The position numbers and the translations under genes are program-made. A stretch of DNA of 64,000 nucleotides from the NCBI RefSeq assembly GCF_000341285.1, contig NW_005178473.1, positions 62,001 through 126,000 on the forward strand, written 5' to 3'. Source of the stretch: Galdieria sulphuraria. Lineage: Eukaryota > Rhodophyta > Bangiophyceae > Galdieriales > Galdieriaceae. Shown piece after piece: positions 22,534 through 32,297 of this stretch (position 1 is the stretch's first letter; the number at the start of each line of letters is the position of its first letter). The notes beneath the pieces are model-generated. The model worked only from the letters and a program-made list of their open reading frames with translations, made no database searches and was not told the origin of the DNA.

Positions 22534-24968
22534 TTATCGTTTCCTACGCATGCAGTGATTCCAAAATGCCAATTCCATGGCTGAAGCCAAGGTAGGGAAT
22601 GGCGAATGATGTTTCCCTGCATCTTTCCAAGTATATACTGTCATATTTCGGTTCCGAAGTGTATCCTCCTTACAGGGAGATAAATGCATACAAAGCTTAG
22701 TGAATTCATATCCATAAACAAATTTATAGGCCATCCATGCTGGGACACAATCATCATCTTCTTTAACCTGAAAGAATATATTTGGCAAACGTAGAAACCA
22801 GCGATAGTCTTCCTGTATTCGGACAAGAGACTGAATAGTCATCGGGGTCTTCCATGGAAACAATGAACGACGAATTCGAAGAAAACGAGCATTGAACCTT
22901 CTCCAAGGACAGATAGAAGTCCATGAATCTCCGAATTCCAAATAATCTAAATAAGAATCTTTCAGACTTCCTTGTTGATTTATAAAGTCATAAGGGCAAC
23001 AAAAGGGAGAATACAACGATATACCACCAAATATTTCAGGTTGCTCATATACTGCATGAAGCAACGCAATCGCACCCGCAGAGAATGTTCTCGCAAATAT
23101 TTGTCCAGGTTTTGTCCACTGTTGATCCACAAGGGTTTGTATTACGGTAAGAATATCATCTTTTGATATATGTTTCCCTTGTTGAGTTCCTGCCAAATGC
23201 CAGTTGGAACCTAGCTCTCCTCCTCCACGGATGTGTGCAAAACTACAAGTTCCATGGGTTCAACAAAGATTAACAACTATTACCAAATGACCTACCATAA
23301 TATCCAACCTTGTTCTAAAAGAAGCATGAAACTAGGAGAAAGTTGTGTATCCAAACTTTCACCATAACAACCATAAGACTCTAATAACAGGGGAGTTCTT
23401 CCATTCCTACCAAGACCTTTCTTATGGACGATAGTATATGGAATAGAACTAGTACCAGTTGTTCTATCCTTTCTCGTCCATAAGCGATGCCATTCGAATG
23501 ATGATAATGAACAGGAGTTCCAAGATAAGGATTGCTGTTTTCTTCTCAATACTGAATGCAAACTTCCTGTTGTAAGGTCTAAAGAATACAGTTGTACTGG
23601 AACAGTGGGCGAAGCAACATATACCAATATTTTGTTACAAGTATATGACCAGGAATCGCTTTGTCTACAAAAGGAGGCACTGTCAGTTTTAAATGGAAAA
23701 GTCACTGATTCCCATTGTGGATAATAAGTTACGTTGTCTTCATTTCTATCTTTGCTTCGTTTGGAAATTAGGTCATCGTATGGCACCGTTGAGCATTTCG
23801 TCTTAAATAGATATAAATATGTTTGCTGACGACATAAAACCACGATATAATCTTTAGTGACGTACAAGTCTAACAGTACAGAGTCCTGTAAAGGAGAACC
23901 CAACTGAATACATGTCGAAAAGTTTTCCAAATCTTTCAACATATAGACAACTTGGGGCTTCTTGTAGGATGAACGATGAATCCAATAGAAATAATTGCCA
24001 CCATGCGTCATTTGATTGATACCATCTAATTGAATCCGCTTCCAATTATCTACAACACTCTTCTTTTCATTCGTAGTAGGTAACAATAATATTTCCGTGT
24101 CATGTAAAGATTGAATATGTACCATAACATATGCAGAATCATGACTGGTATGCAAGTCCATTGAGCCATACTTTTGTTCCATTTCCATAAAAATGAATTG
24201 TTTCCAAGACGAACTGGCTCCTTCCTTAAAGTTCAGAACGAGACGTTCTATACCTTTCTCATCTACTACAAGTAGTGCAAAGGCATTTCCATTATTCAAC
24301 CAAGCCATATTTCTTATACCAGTAAACGTCTGTATAAAACTTGATAAACTTGCTCCTATATCATGTTCCACATTCGGTTCCTTCCATACATCGAAAAGTG
24401 TACAAGTCTGACTATCATCCTTTTCATTTCGCCATATGATTGCAATGGTATCGTCTAAAGGACTTGGACAAAGAACTTCAGGGAAGAGCTCGGGACGTTG
24501 CTTTGAAAATTTCAATAGACTTTTTTCTAACAATGTCTTGGATGATCTTCGATGATCATTCGGAGTGTCAACGGCCTGAACCAGAATTCTAGGCGAGGAC
24601 TGGGTAGTATCGTATAGATATTCATGTGATGAGTTGCGATAGAAAATGCATTCCTCCTGAAACCAGAATAGCTGCAGTCTCAGATCCACTTTTGAAGCTA
24701 TTCTGTCGATGCCTCTTCCTGAAATACCTAACGCAACTTTTGTTCTCTCATTTTGTTTCCTTTGAAAGGCAAAAATTTTCGGAAGTGTTTCTTTCTGTAA
24801 CCAACGCAACGAAACAGTTTTCTTCTTGGCTTGTTGAATGGTTTGTCTGAGGTGGGAGTCTGCCGTTGTACAGAAAGAGGTGGCCAACTGGACTGTCCTT
24901 GAATAGCGTAATATGCAAACTACTGGTTTCAGCACCCTCTGAAACAGTGAAACGGTATTTCCTACCAT
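22534..24968 (-). CDS. Prolyl oligopeptidase family (S9A), oligopeptidase B-like
   Basis: Serine peptidase of the S9A type: a beta-propeller followed by an alpha/beta-hydrolase domain. Two exons (24968..23296 and 23242..22534, intron 53 nt, splice codon Cys) give 793 residues. The hydrolase part shows LLLESYGCYGESLD, FAHIRGGGELGSNWH, the nucleophile region FARTFSAGAIALLHA, QVKEDDDCVPAWMAYKFV with the likely acid, and the histidine in DAGKHHSPFP. The nucleophile motif is TFSAGA rather than the usual GxSxGG, so activity should not be taken for granted. The N-terminus is rich in Arg, Leu and Ser without acidic residues for about 35 positions, like a mitochondrial or plastid presequence. It lies downstream of nothing related; the GH31 gene follows on the same strand. 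Confidence 0.88.
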
Positions 24969-25453
24969 TCTTCACAAGTCAGAAAAGCTGTACAGAATTC
25001 CAGTTTATGACATGTGACAGCGATATACTGCAATGCTTCTAGTCTTTGGAATGTGACCCATCAATCTGATAATGATGTGATGGTGGTGGTGGAATCTTCA
25101 TTCGGATCTTATTTATTCTTCTTGTTATATATGCTATTTTCTAGAATTGGTCACTATCTTATTATTACAATAATGACTGTAAGTGTAGTGTCTTCAACAT
25201 GAAGCTTTTCAAAAGATACCATTTACTATTCTTTTGTAAGTAAACAAGGATAAACCTACATCTAGAGACAAAGTCCTCATGGGATGCTTTCTTATTTCTT
25301 CTAAAGACTCTATATACATATAAAGTGATGAATGACTAACTCTTTTTTGTGATCTAATGTTGTGATAATATTTTATATTGAATAAGAGTGGCTTCCTATT
25401 GGGTAATTCTCTTAGGATCACAATCCTTTCTCACAAATGGGGCACATCACAAG
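24969..25453. other. Divergent intergenic region
   Basis: About 485 bp between the oligopeptidase and NUMOD3 genes, which are transcribed away from each other. The NUMOD3 frame stays open upstream to 25388. Other small frames here (for example at 25014..25202) look like chance. No RNA gene was recognised. Confidence 0.5.
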
Positions 25454-27083
25454 ATGAGCTCGGAGCAGATTCTCAAGAGTCCAAAGCATTATCCCTCAAT
25501 GTACTTGTTTACAAGTACGTTTACTGAATATTGTTGCCGAAATAATACTTTGGTGACCCATCCTTTTCGTTGCCGCAAACAAAAGTCGCAAGTGGATAGT
25601 TTTCAAGGCAACTGGCTATTTTGTAAAGGAAAACGAAAATTATTCGTTGGTATACCCTTGAATAGAAAGTACTTGGTAGAAGAGAAGAAAGAAATTTCCA
25701 CACTAGGAGAAATTATCACTAGTATATATATGGACGATATTGCGGAAACCAATTTGGTTAGTTGGAAAGAAGTCGGTGTGACAACTGGCCAAGAAAAGAC
25801 GTTGACAAACACCTCAAAGACTGAAACGAAGAAATACAAACTGCCTGAGGAAGTCAGAAGAAAAATATCGATGGCTATGATTGGACGGAAAAAGTCGAAA
25901 GCTGCTAGAGCAGCCATGTCTATGGCTAAGAAGGGTATGGTTTCACCCAATAAAGGTCATAAACTGACCATCGAGGCTCGTGCAAGGCTCTCTTTATCTA
26001 TGCTGGGAAGAAGAGCTTGGAATAAAGGTAGAAAGTTGTCGATGAAGCATAAAGTTGCTATTGCCAACTCGCTTTCGAATAGAAGCTTATCACAGGAACA
26101 TCGACAAAAGTTGCGAGTAGCAAGATTGAGACCAACGGATCGTATATTGAGTTCCAATGTGATATGCTCAAAAGTACAGAAAAAGCTAGAGTCAAGTCAA
26201 GATAGGAAAGATTCTTTTTATGCAGAAGAAAGGCAGGGACGAGTGGATCATACAGAATGGCCACTGTTGACAACACAAGAGATTAATGAGTATGTTTCCT
26301 TAAGAAGAGAACTTCGGGTATGGAGTGAGAAGTTCAGTTTGGATGGAGGCAGCACTCCATCTATGTCGACTCTCAGAAGAAAGGCTCCCAAAGCAATTTT
26401 GAAAAAATATGAAAAGTATTTAGAGTATCGAGAACGTTTCCGAGGTTTGGCCTTTGATGTTTATGGAAAGATTGCCCCTGGTTCCGTTTCGGTTTCTCCT
26501 CGGGGAGGAAGATGGAGAAGAACTCAACCGAATAAGTGTTCTGATGAATCTTCTTCCGTCATAGAAAGTTCTCCTCCAGAACTTCTTGGTATAGTAGCTT
26601 CCTTATTTTATATTTTTATTGCTAACTTTATAGTTAGATTCTTCGTTGTGTCATTGCGAAGAAATTCAGAAATATGTTGCGTCTAATCCTACTAATCATG
26701 CTTCCATATATTTGACTCCGAGTGCCTATCGTATATTAGGTCGGTATAGGTTGTTAGAGACTCACGATATTCATGAGTTCGTCGCTCTTCGAAAGGACTT
26801 GAGGAGCTGGTCTAATTCATATTTTGAAGAGCATGGCAGAAGACCAACATTGCGAGATGCAGAAAAAAATCTTTGCAGTGAATCTCTAAAGAAGTTCAAA
26901 AGATATATTGAAATAAGAGAGCAAATTCAAGGTTTGGTGCGAGAGACCTTTGGCATTGAACAACTGGATATGAACTCTATCGAAGCAATGACGGAAACAA
27001 GTTTGCAAATTTTAAAAAGTTTGAAATTTGCTCCTTCAGATGCGAATATGAAAGATATTTTAGGAATGGATTCAACAAAGTAG
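25454..27083 (+). CDS. NUMOD3-motif protein with two copies of an unnamed domain, probably plastid-targeted
   Basis: Two exons (25454..26588, 26638..27083; intron 49 nt) give about 526 residues. After a basic, Ser/Thr-rich N-terminus that could be a transit peptide (an alternative start is the Met about 15 codons on) comes a run of NUMOD3-like modules around residues 135-220: RRKISMAMIGRKKSKAA, NKGHKLTIEARARLSLSMLG and NKGRKLSMKHKVAIANSL. NUMOD3 is a DNA-binding module of homing endonucleases. No GIY-YIG or HNH nuclease domain is visible, so this is a stand-alone nucleic-acid-binding protein of the kind known from plants and algae. The C-terminal half holds two related segments of about 65 residues (near 26265-26475 and 26755-26955), each with E-[YF]-V-x-L-R-x-x-L-R-x-W-S and K-K-[YF]-x-x-Y-x-E-x-R. 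Function unknown. Confidence 0.82.
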
Positions 27084-27294
27084 GTGTTCCAAGCTATGGT
27101 GGAGAAAGGATGATTATAACAACTCGTCGATTTCAAATGTAGAATAATATCCTCAAAACTATTCACATATATCTCAATCTATAGGAATAAGTGACTTTCA
27201 AAGTGCAATATCGATTTTTATTTGGTTTATATATTCCATAAATGAAGGCTTTACAAAGTTACTGTGTCTTGACCATTCCATTTTATTGGGTCAC

Positions 27295-27340
27295 GACGTC
27301 CGCTCAATGAAATGAAATTATTTTGCATTTCCTGACGTCG
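27295..27340 (+). promoter_or_regulatory. Two GACGTC motifs upstream of eIF4A
   Basis: GACGTC at 27295-27300 and TGACGTCG at 27333-27340, about 70-110 bp before the eIF4A start codon. The ACGT core in this context is a classic bZIP/CREB-type binding site. The rest of 27084-27406 is non-coding. Function is inferred from the motif alone. Confidence 0.45.
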
Positions 27341-27406
27341 ATCGAGTCGTTCTTTTGGGACGACGGAAAACAAGCTTGTCTTTTATATCTCTCTTGTTAT
27401 TAAAAT

Positions 27407-28905
27407 ATGGCAGACGGGTAAGTGGTCAACAATTTTCAGAGTTTTCTCGTTTCCTGTCAAGCGCACGGCTGGTGGTATCTTTTAAGACCCCTTTCTGCAG
27501 GGGCAGGAAATGGAAGGGTTAACCCCAAGACACCAAATAGTCTGTTGAAACTAACTCTTTCGTTTCTTTTCATAGAACAACCTCAGTTGAAACAGTGGAA
27601 AGAAACGACAAAGCTACTGTAGACTCAGAAGCACCCAAAGGAAATAAATGGGAATCTTCAGAAGTTCAAGTTTACGAAACTTTCGACGACATGAACCTTC
27701 GAGACGAGTTGTTGAGGTACCATTCTTGTTCTTTTTTTGTTCACATATCTTAGTGTTTGTTGTTGTGAAGGGGTATCTTTGCACATGGGTTTGAAAAACC
27801 CTCCGAAATCCAGAAAAGAGGAATCCTCCCCATCGTGAAAGGAAGAGACACCATTGCTCAAGCACAATCTGGTATGGGAAAGACGGCAACTTTTGTTGTT
27901 GGGATTCTTCAGAATGTAGACACTTCTTTCCAGAAAGTTCAAGCGCTAATCCTAGCACCGACTCGGGAGTTGGCGCAACAAATTCAAAGGGTAAGAAGAT
28001 CCTTTAAGAGACAAAACCGTTCTGAAGAGCTTGAGTAGGTTGTAAACGAACTTGGGGACTTTATGTCTGTTAGATGTCACGCATGTATCGGTGGAACCCG
28101 AGTAATGGATGATATCAGGACGTTCCAAGAGAATGTTCCCCACGTCGTTGTGGGTACTCCTGGTAGAGTGTTTGATATGATGAATAGGAAAGTATTCGAG
28201 ACAAAATATATAAAAAGTTTTGTCTTGGACGAAGCTGATGAAATGTTGTCAAGAGGCTTCAAGGAACAAATTTATGATGTTTTCCAATATATGCCGGCGA
28301 ACTGCCAAGTGGGCTTATTTTCAGCTACGATGCCCCAAGATGTATTAGAAATGACTGAGAAGTTCATGAGAGACCCGATCGTTATTTTGGTAAAGAAAGA
28401 AGAACTTACTTTGGAAGGTATCAAGCAATACTACATTGCAGTTGAAAAAGAGGAATACAAATTTGAGACTTTATGTGATCTTTACGAAACATTGACAGTA
28501 ACTCAGGCTATTATTTACGTCAATACACGGAGAAAGGTTGATTGGCTCACTCAAAAGTTGCGAGAGCGCGACTTTACTGTGTCATGCCTACATGGAGATA
28601 TCGATCAAAAGGAAAGAGATTTAATTATGAGAGAATTTAGGACTGGTTCCTCTAGAGTATTAGTCACAACAGACTTATTGGCAAGGGGTATTGACGTCCA
28701 ACAAGTTTCGCTTGTCATCAATTATGATCTTCCGACTAATCGAGAGAATTATATCCATCGAATTGGTCGTTCCGGTCGTTTCGGGAGGAAAGGAGTAGCT
28801 ATCAATTTTATTACGAATGAAGACTTCCAAACAATGAAAGAAATTGAAGAGTTTTACAATACAAAGATAGTGGATATGCCTGTAGATGTGGCTGGTTCTT
28901 TGTAA
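27407..28905 (+). CDS. EIF4A: Translation initiation factor eIF4A (DEAD-box RNA helicase)
   Basis: ATP-dependent RNA helicase of the cap-binding complex. Four exons (27407..27417, 27576..27716, 27771..27990, 28039..28905) give 412 residues, the normal length. Motifs in order: [15 protein letters not shown] (Q), AQSGMGKT (I), PTRELAQQI (Ia), GTPGR (Ib), DEADEML (II), SATMP (III), [18 protein letters not shown] (V) and [13 protein letters not shown] (VI). [15 protein letters not shown] marks eIF4A proper rather than eIF4A-III, whose equivalent carries DVWARGLDVPQ. The first coding exon is only 11 nt (MADG, split), and the first intron is 158 nt, long for this window, with an immediate stop if retained (GGG TAA). 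Introns 2 and 3 are 54 and 48 nt. Confidence 0.95.
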
Positions 28906-29443
28906 AAGAAGGTTCCTCAACGAATATTTCACCCATTCAAATAGAACTGATTATTAAATATTCCATTTAGAAGAGAACTCTCTCTTCTTTGATAAGGTCA
29001 CTCTGATAGAAAACTGGTGACTATAAAAAGTTTTTGCTTGTTATTTCGTTATATTCCTGCAAGTATCATATTCTCTTGGAAGCTTCACCCAAGCCAAAGG
29101 AGAACTCAGTAATGATCTTCTTCAGCACTGAGAAGATTGGCTAGCAACCTTTCTTCAGCAGTATCCGTCATTCATCATTTTCTCTTCACTGCAACTCAGT
29201 AGAGGCTTCCAAGTCAACACGAGAACCTTGTGAACACAACATGAAAGACACGTCGAAAAGAGGCCTTCACACGGAGTTCACTCTGTTCATAAGACAAGCC
29301 TCTGTTATCATTGACGGTGAGTGTGGCATAAAAACACTAGTGTCAACCAACATCAACCCGCCTCAAATCAGATCAAGTGTTCATTTCACATTTACTTGAG
29401 CAAATCATTTTGTTCAAGGCAACTTGGCGCCATTTCTTTTGTC
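28906..29443. other. Intergenic region with a short hairpin
   Basis: About 540 bp. Contains a 7-bp inverted repeat, ATCTTCT and AGAAGAT, separated by 9 nt around 29115-29137. Apart from that I see no gene. The frame of the next gene is open upstream to 29321, but the chosen Met at 29444 leads directly to its first hydrophobic span. Confidence 0.4.
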
Positions 29444-30291
29444 ATGAACTCTGATTGTTCTTTAACAAAGAGTGACTCCTTTTTGTTACTTACTTCACCC
29501 AAATGGTTGCTACTTTGGGTTTTTATTAGCACCTACCTTTGCTGTGTTTGTGTTTGGTTGTTTAGGAGTCAAAAGCTTCCCTTGATTACTTTCACGTGAG
29601 TCAAGTCTCTCGTCTTTTTTATTTCAATTTGTTAAGTATTCCAAGGAGCCAGACGTTTTGCTTACTGTCTTTTTGTTCTGTGGCTTTGACACTTCGCAGT
29701 CTGTATTTTGTTGTAGGCTGTAGACTATTCATATTGCGAATCCTTCACCCAGTTTTCAATCAGTTGACATCTGTCTTTCAAACACTATTCTTTATTGTAG
29801 CTGTTCACACCTTATTTCTGGATGGAGTTTGGTGGTTTGTTCTTAGACCCAGGACTAAGGAAAAAGTAGATTTTTTCAATATGAATGAACATGGTCCTCT
29901 CAACCTCATTGTCATTCTAATTGAACTGTACTTTGGAAACTTTACTCCACCTCCTTATGTCTTATTGTTTGGTTTTCTATATCTTGTATCCTATGGATTG
30001 ATACTTTATATTACCGCTGCTTCCACTGGGGAATTTGTGTATTACTTTCTTGATATCAGCAAACCCAAAAATATTGTCTGCCTAATCCTTATACTGTTAT
30101 GGTATATTGGGAGCTACATGTCGATACGATATTTTGCGTTGATGACATGCGTAAGCTCATCATCAACGGATGGAACGTTTCTATCATCTAGACTTGTTTC
30201 TCAACAGGACATCGAAAAATATGGGAATGTCGAAGCCTTTCAAGTCTTCAACGGATTGGCAAAAACAAACAACTATTCGACATTTTCCTGA
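29444..30291 (+). CDS. Multipass membrane protein, possibly rolling stone/AIG1-like
   Basis: Two exons (29444..29595 and 29646..30291) give about 265 residues; an alternative acceptor 9 nt upstream is also in frame. About six hydrophobic spans are visible: LLLWVFISTYLCCVCVW, VALTLRSLYFVVGCRLF, VFQTLFFIVAVHTLFLDGVWW, LIVILIELYF, LLFGFLYLVSYGLILYITA and IVCLILILLWYIGSYMSI. The middle segment NMNEHGPLNLIVILIELYF followed by a Tyr-rich span and GEFVYYFLD recalls the HG-N...E-L pattern of rolling stone/AIG1-type proteins, some of which hydrolyse lipid esters. That assignment is tentative. A cytosolic tail of about 50 residues follows the last span. The stop codon lies 6 nt from the stop of the converging FG-GAP gene. 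Confidence 0.65.
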
Positions 30292-30297
30292 TATCCC

Positions 30298-32180
30298 TCA
30301 AAAAGTTCCAAAACCTGAGGAATTGACTCTTCTATATTGTTCCCGTTTGTCTTGTCGTCTTTCTTGCCACATCAAGATGAGCACTCCAATTCCCAAACCG
30401 ATAGAAAGCGAGACCAAAACAATGACAACTCCTAACATCTGTCCAGCTCTTTTTGGAGTAAATATTTCCATCCACCAGTTATTTTCATTTTCTACAGTCC
30501 ATACGACGGCGACTGTATTTGGCATGAGATTCTCCCATCTTTGAATATGTTGTCCAGTTCCCAAACTAACTTCAGCGATATAATTCGCCATGTTTTTGAG
30601 ACCAAAGAAGCAATCGCAGCTTTGCAAGGGTAAACTTGCAGATTGGGGGCATTGACTACAGATTTGATATACACGACCATCAACTCCATCATAGGAGATT
30701 TTAAATGTATTACCGACAAGTGGAGTATAAGAGTGAGGGAAAGAAAAGTATGATAAACCACTTAAACCTATGGCTTTGAAAAATTCTGCTGGGTAATGAT
30801 TTTCTATGGATAATAACCTCGTCGAGTGTTGTTGGGAAAGAAGAATATCCACTCCACCTCTTATATCAACTACTGCAACGGCTACAGTGTCTACACTAAG
30901 CTGCATTATCTTCTCGTTGTCTTTCATTTTATCAAAATGAGTGGCATTGAGAATATCCCAGTTTCCTCTATTTTCAAGCAGGGTAACGGCATTGCTGGAC
31001 TCATCGATAAATAGCAAATCGGGATATCCATCCAAGTTGATATCACCCCAGAAGATTCTTCGAGGAACTTTGAGTACCTTGTCGATGGAAGTAGTCTTTG
31101 CTCCTGCTACCGTATCACTTTCATATCGTTGCACAGTCCTAATCAGCATTCAATAACTCTAAACGTAGCCTATTTCAAAACGAACCATTCATCATCTGGT
31201 ATACAAAGATCACCAAATTGACGTGTTTTTTGTACATTCAACCAAAAATTCAGATACTTTGTGTCAGGATCACTAGCTACAATGTCCATCGTTCCATCCT
31301 TGTTCACATCTAGAAAACTCAAAACACTCCCCTTTTCAAATATCTTTTGGAGAACATCATCTTGAACGATTCGATGTTCTTGTGGCTCTTGTGAACTCAG
31401 TTGATAAAAGAATTTACCCTTTGGTACGTTGTTCAACCAGATTTCCAATCCACAATTGGATAGAAAACACAAGTCTGCCAAACAGTCTCCATTCCAGTCC
31501 ACAAAGGCTGCAGAACTTGTTTCAGATACTTGACAAGAATCATTTCTCCCAGACCTTATTGCAGTAGTAAGTTTTGCACGAAAGAGTTTTCCTCGTTCGA
31601 CGTACCAAACTGTCCATTGAAAGTTACCAGGCGGTGAATTGATATAGAACGCTTGTTTTTGTGGTATGAACAAGTCAGGAACCAAATCTCCGTTGGCGTC
31701 CAATACCAGCACATCGGCAGTCACGTTGGCAAGTTCGGTATCCATTACAAACTGGTTATTATGTTTACCGTAAACTATTCGTCCGACGTTGTCCGTTCCT
31801 ATCACCAGAATATCCAGTATACCGTCATTATTCCAATCTGCTACGTCTACGGAGACAAGTTGAACACGTTCAGGTAGTTGGATACTTGTATCGTTTTCTA
31901 CCACAAACATTTGGTCATCTCCCGACCACAGTGCAATAAACAAAGCTCTTCTATTGGCGTCATACAATAGTACATCCAATTGTCGGTCTCCGTTAAAGTC
32001 TGCTAATGAAACGGCGGAACCGAGCAATCCCGAAAGTCCTGTAAAGCTGGATTGGTCGACAATATTTCTATAATCTCCGACACTCTGAACCAACTGAAAA
32101 GCGTACAACACCACTATCGTCCCTAGTAACCCTATTCTCTGTGAAAGCTGTTGTCCTGAGTGGCAAGACATTCTTCTCAA
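30298..32180 (-). CDS. FG-GAP repeat membrane protein, ITFG1/TIP (LINKIN) family
   Basis: A type I membrane protein of 611 residues in two exons (32180..31186 and 31138..30298, intron 47 nt), the same length as animal ITFG1. It begins with a hydrophobic signal (IGLLGTIVVLYAFQLVQS), then FG-GAP/VCBS-type repeats with calcium-loop signatures: DFNGDRQLDVLL, DWNNDGILDILV, DANGDLVPDLFI, DWNGDCLADLCF, DVNKDGTMDIVA and DINLDGYPDLLF. A C-terminal helix (QMLGVVIVLVSLSIGLGIGVLIL) is followed by a short basic tail. Related proteins form a beta-propeller in the secretory pathway or at the surface and are implicated in adhesion; its job in an alga is unknown. The donor is GTTCGT, not the usual GTAAGT, so that exon join is slightly less certain. 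Confidence 0.9.
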
Positions 32181-32297
32181 CAGTAGAAATTCTGCCTCCT
32201 TGAGACCAGACCTCTTCCAAGTAAGGCTGAAAAAAAGTGAATTATGGTCACAGATAGTGCTAGTATTCCAACGTCAAACTTTATATAGCAAATAATA

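Noticed and set aside
24969-25453. Small membrane-like frame at 25014..25202
   Set aside because: Hydrophobic only because of T-rich DNA; no conserved feature.
29110-29150. Possible U6-like snRNA segment (GAGAAGATT with a nearby hairpin)
   Set aside because: The ACAGAGA box is not there, and the expected AGCATGGCCCCTGCGCAAGG does not follow; the similarity is a short chance match.
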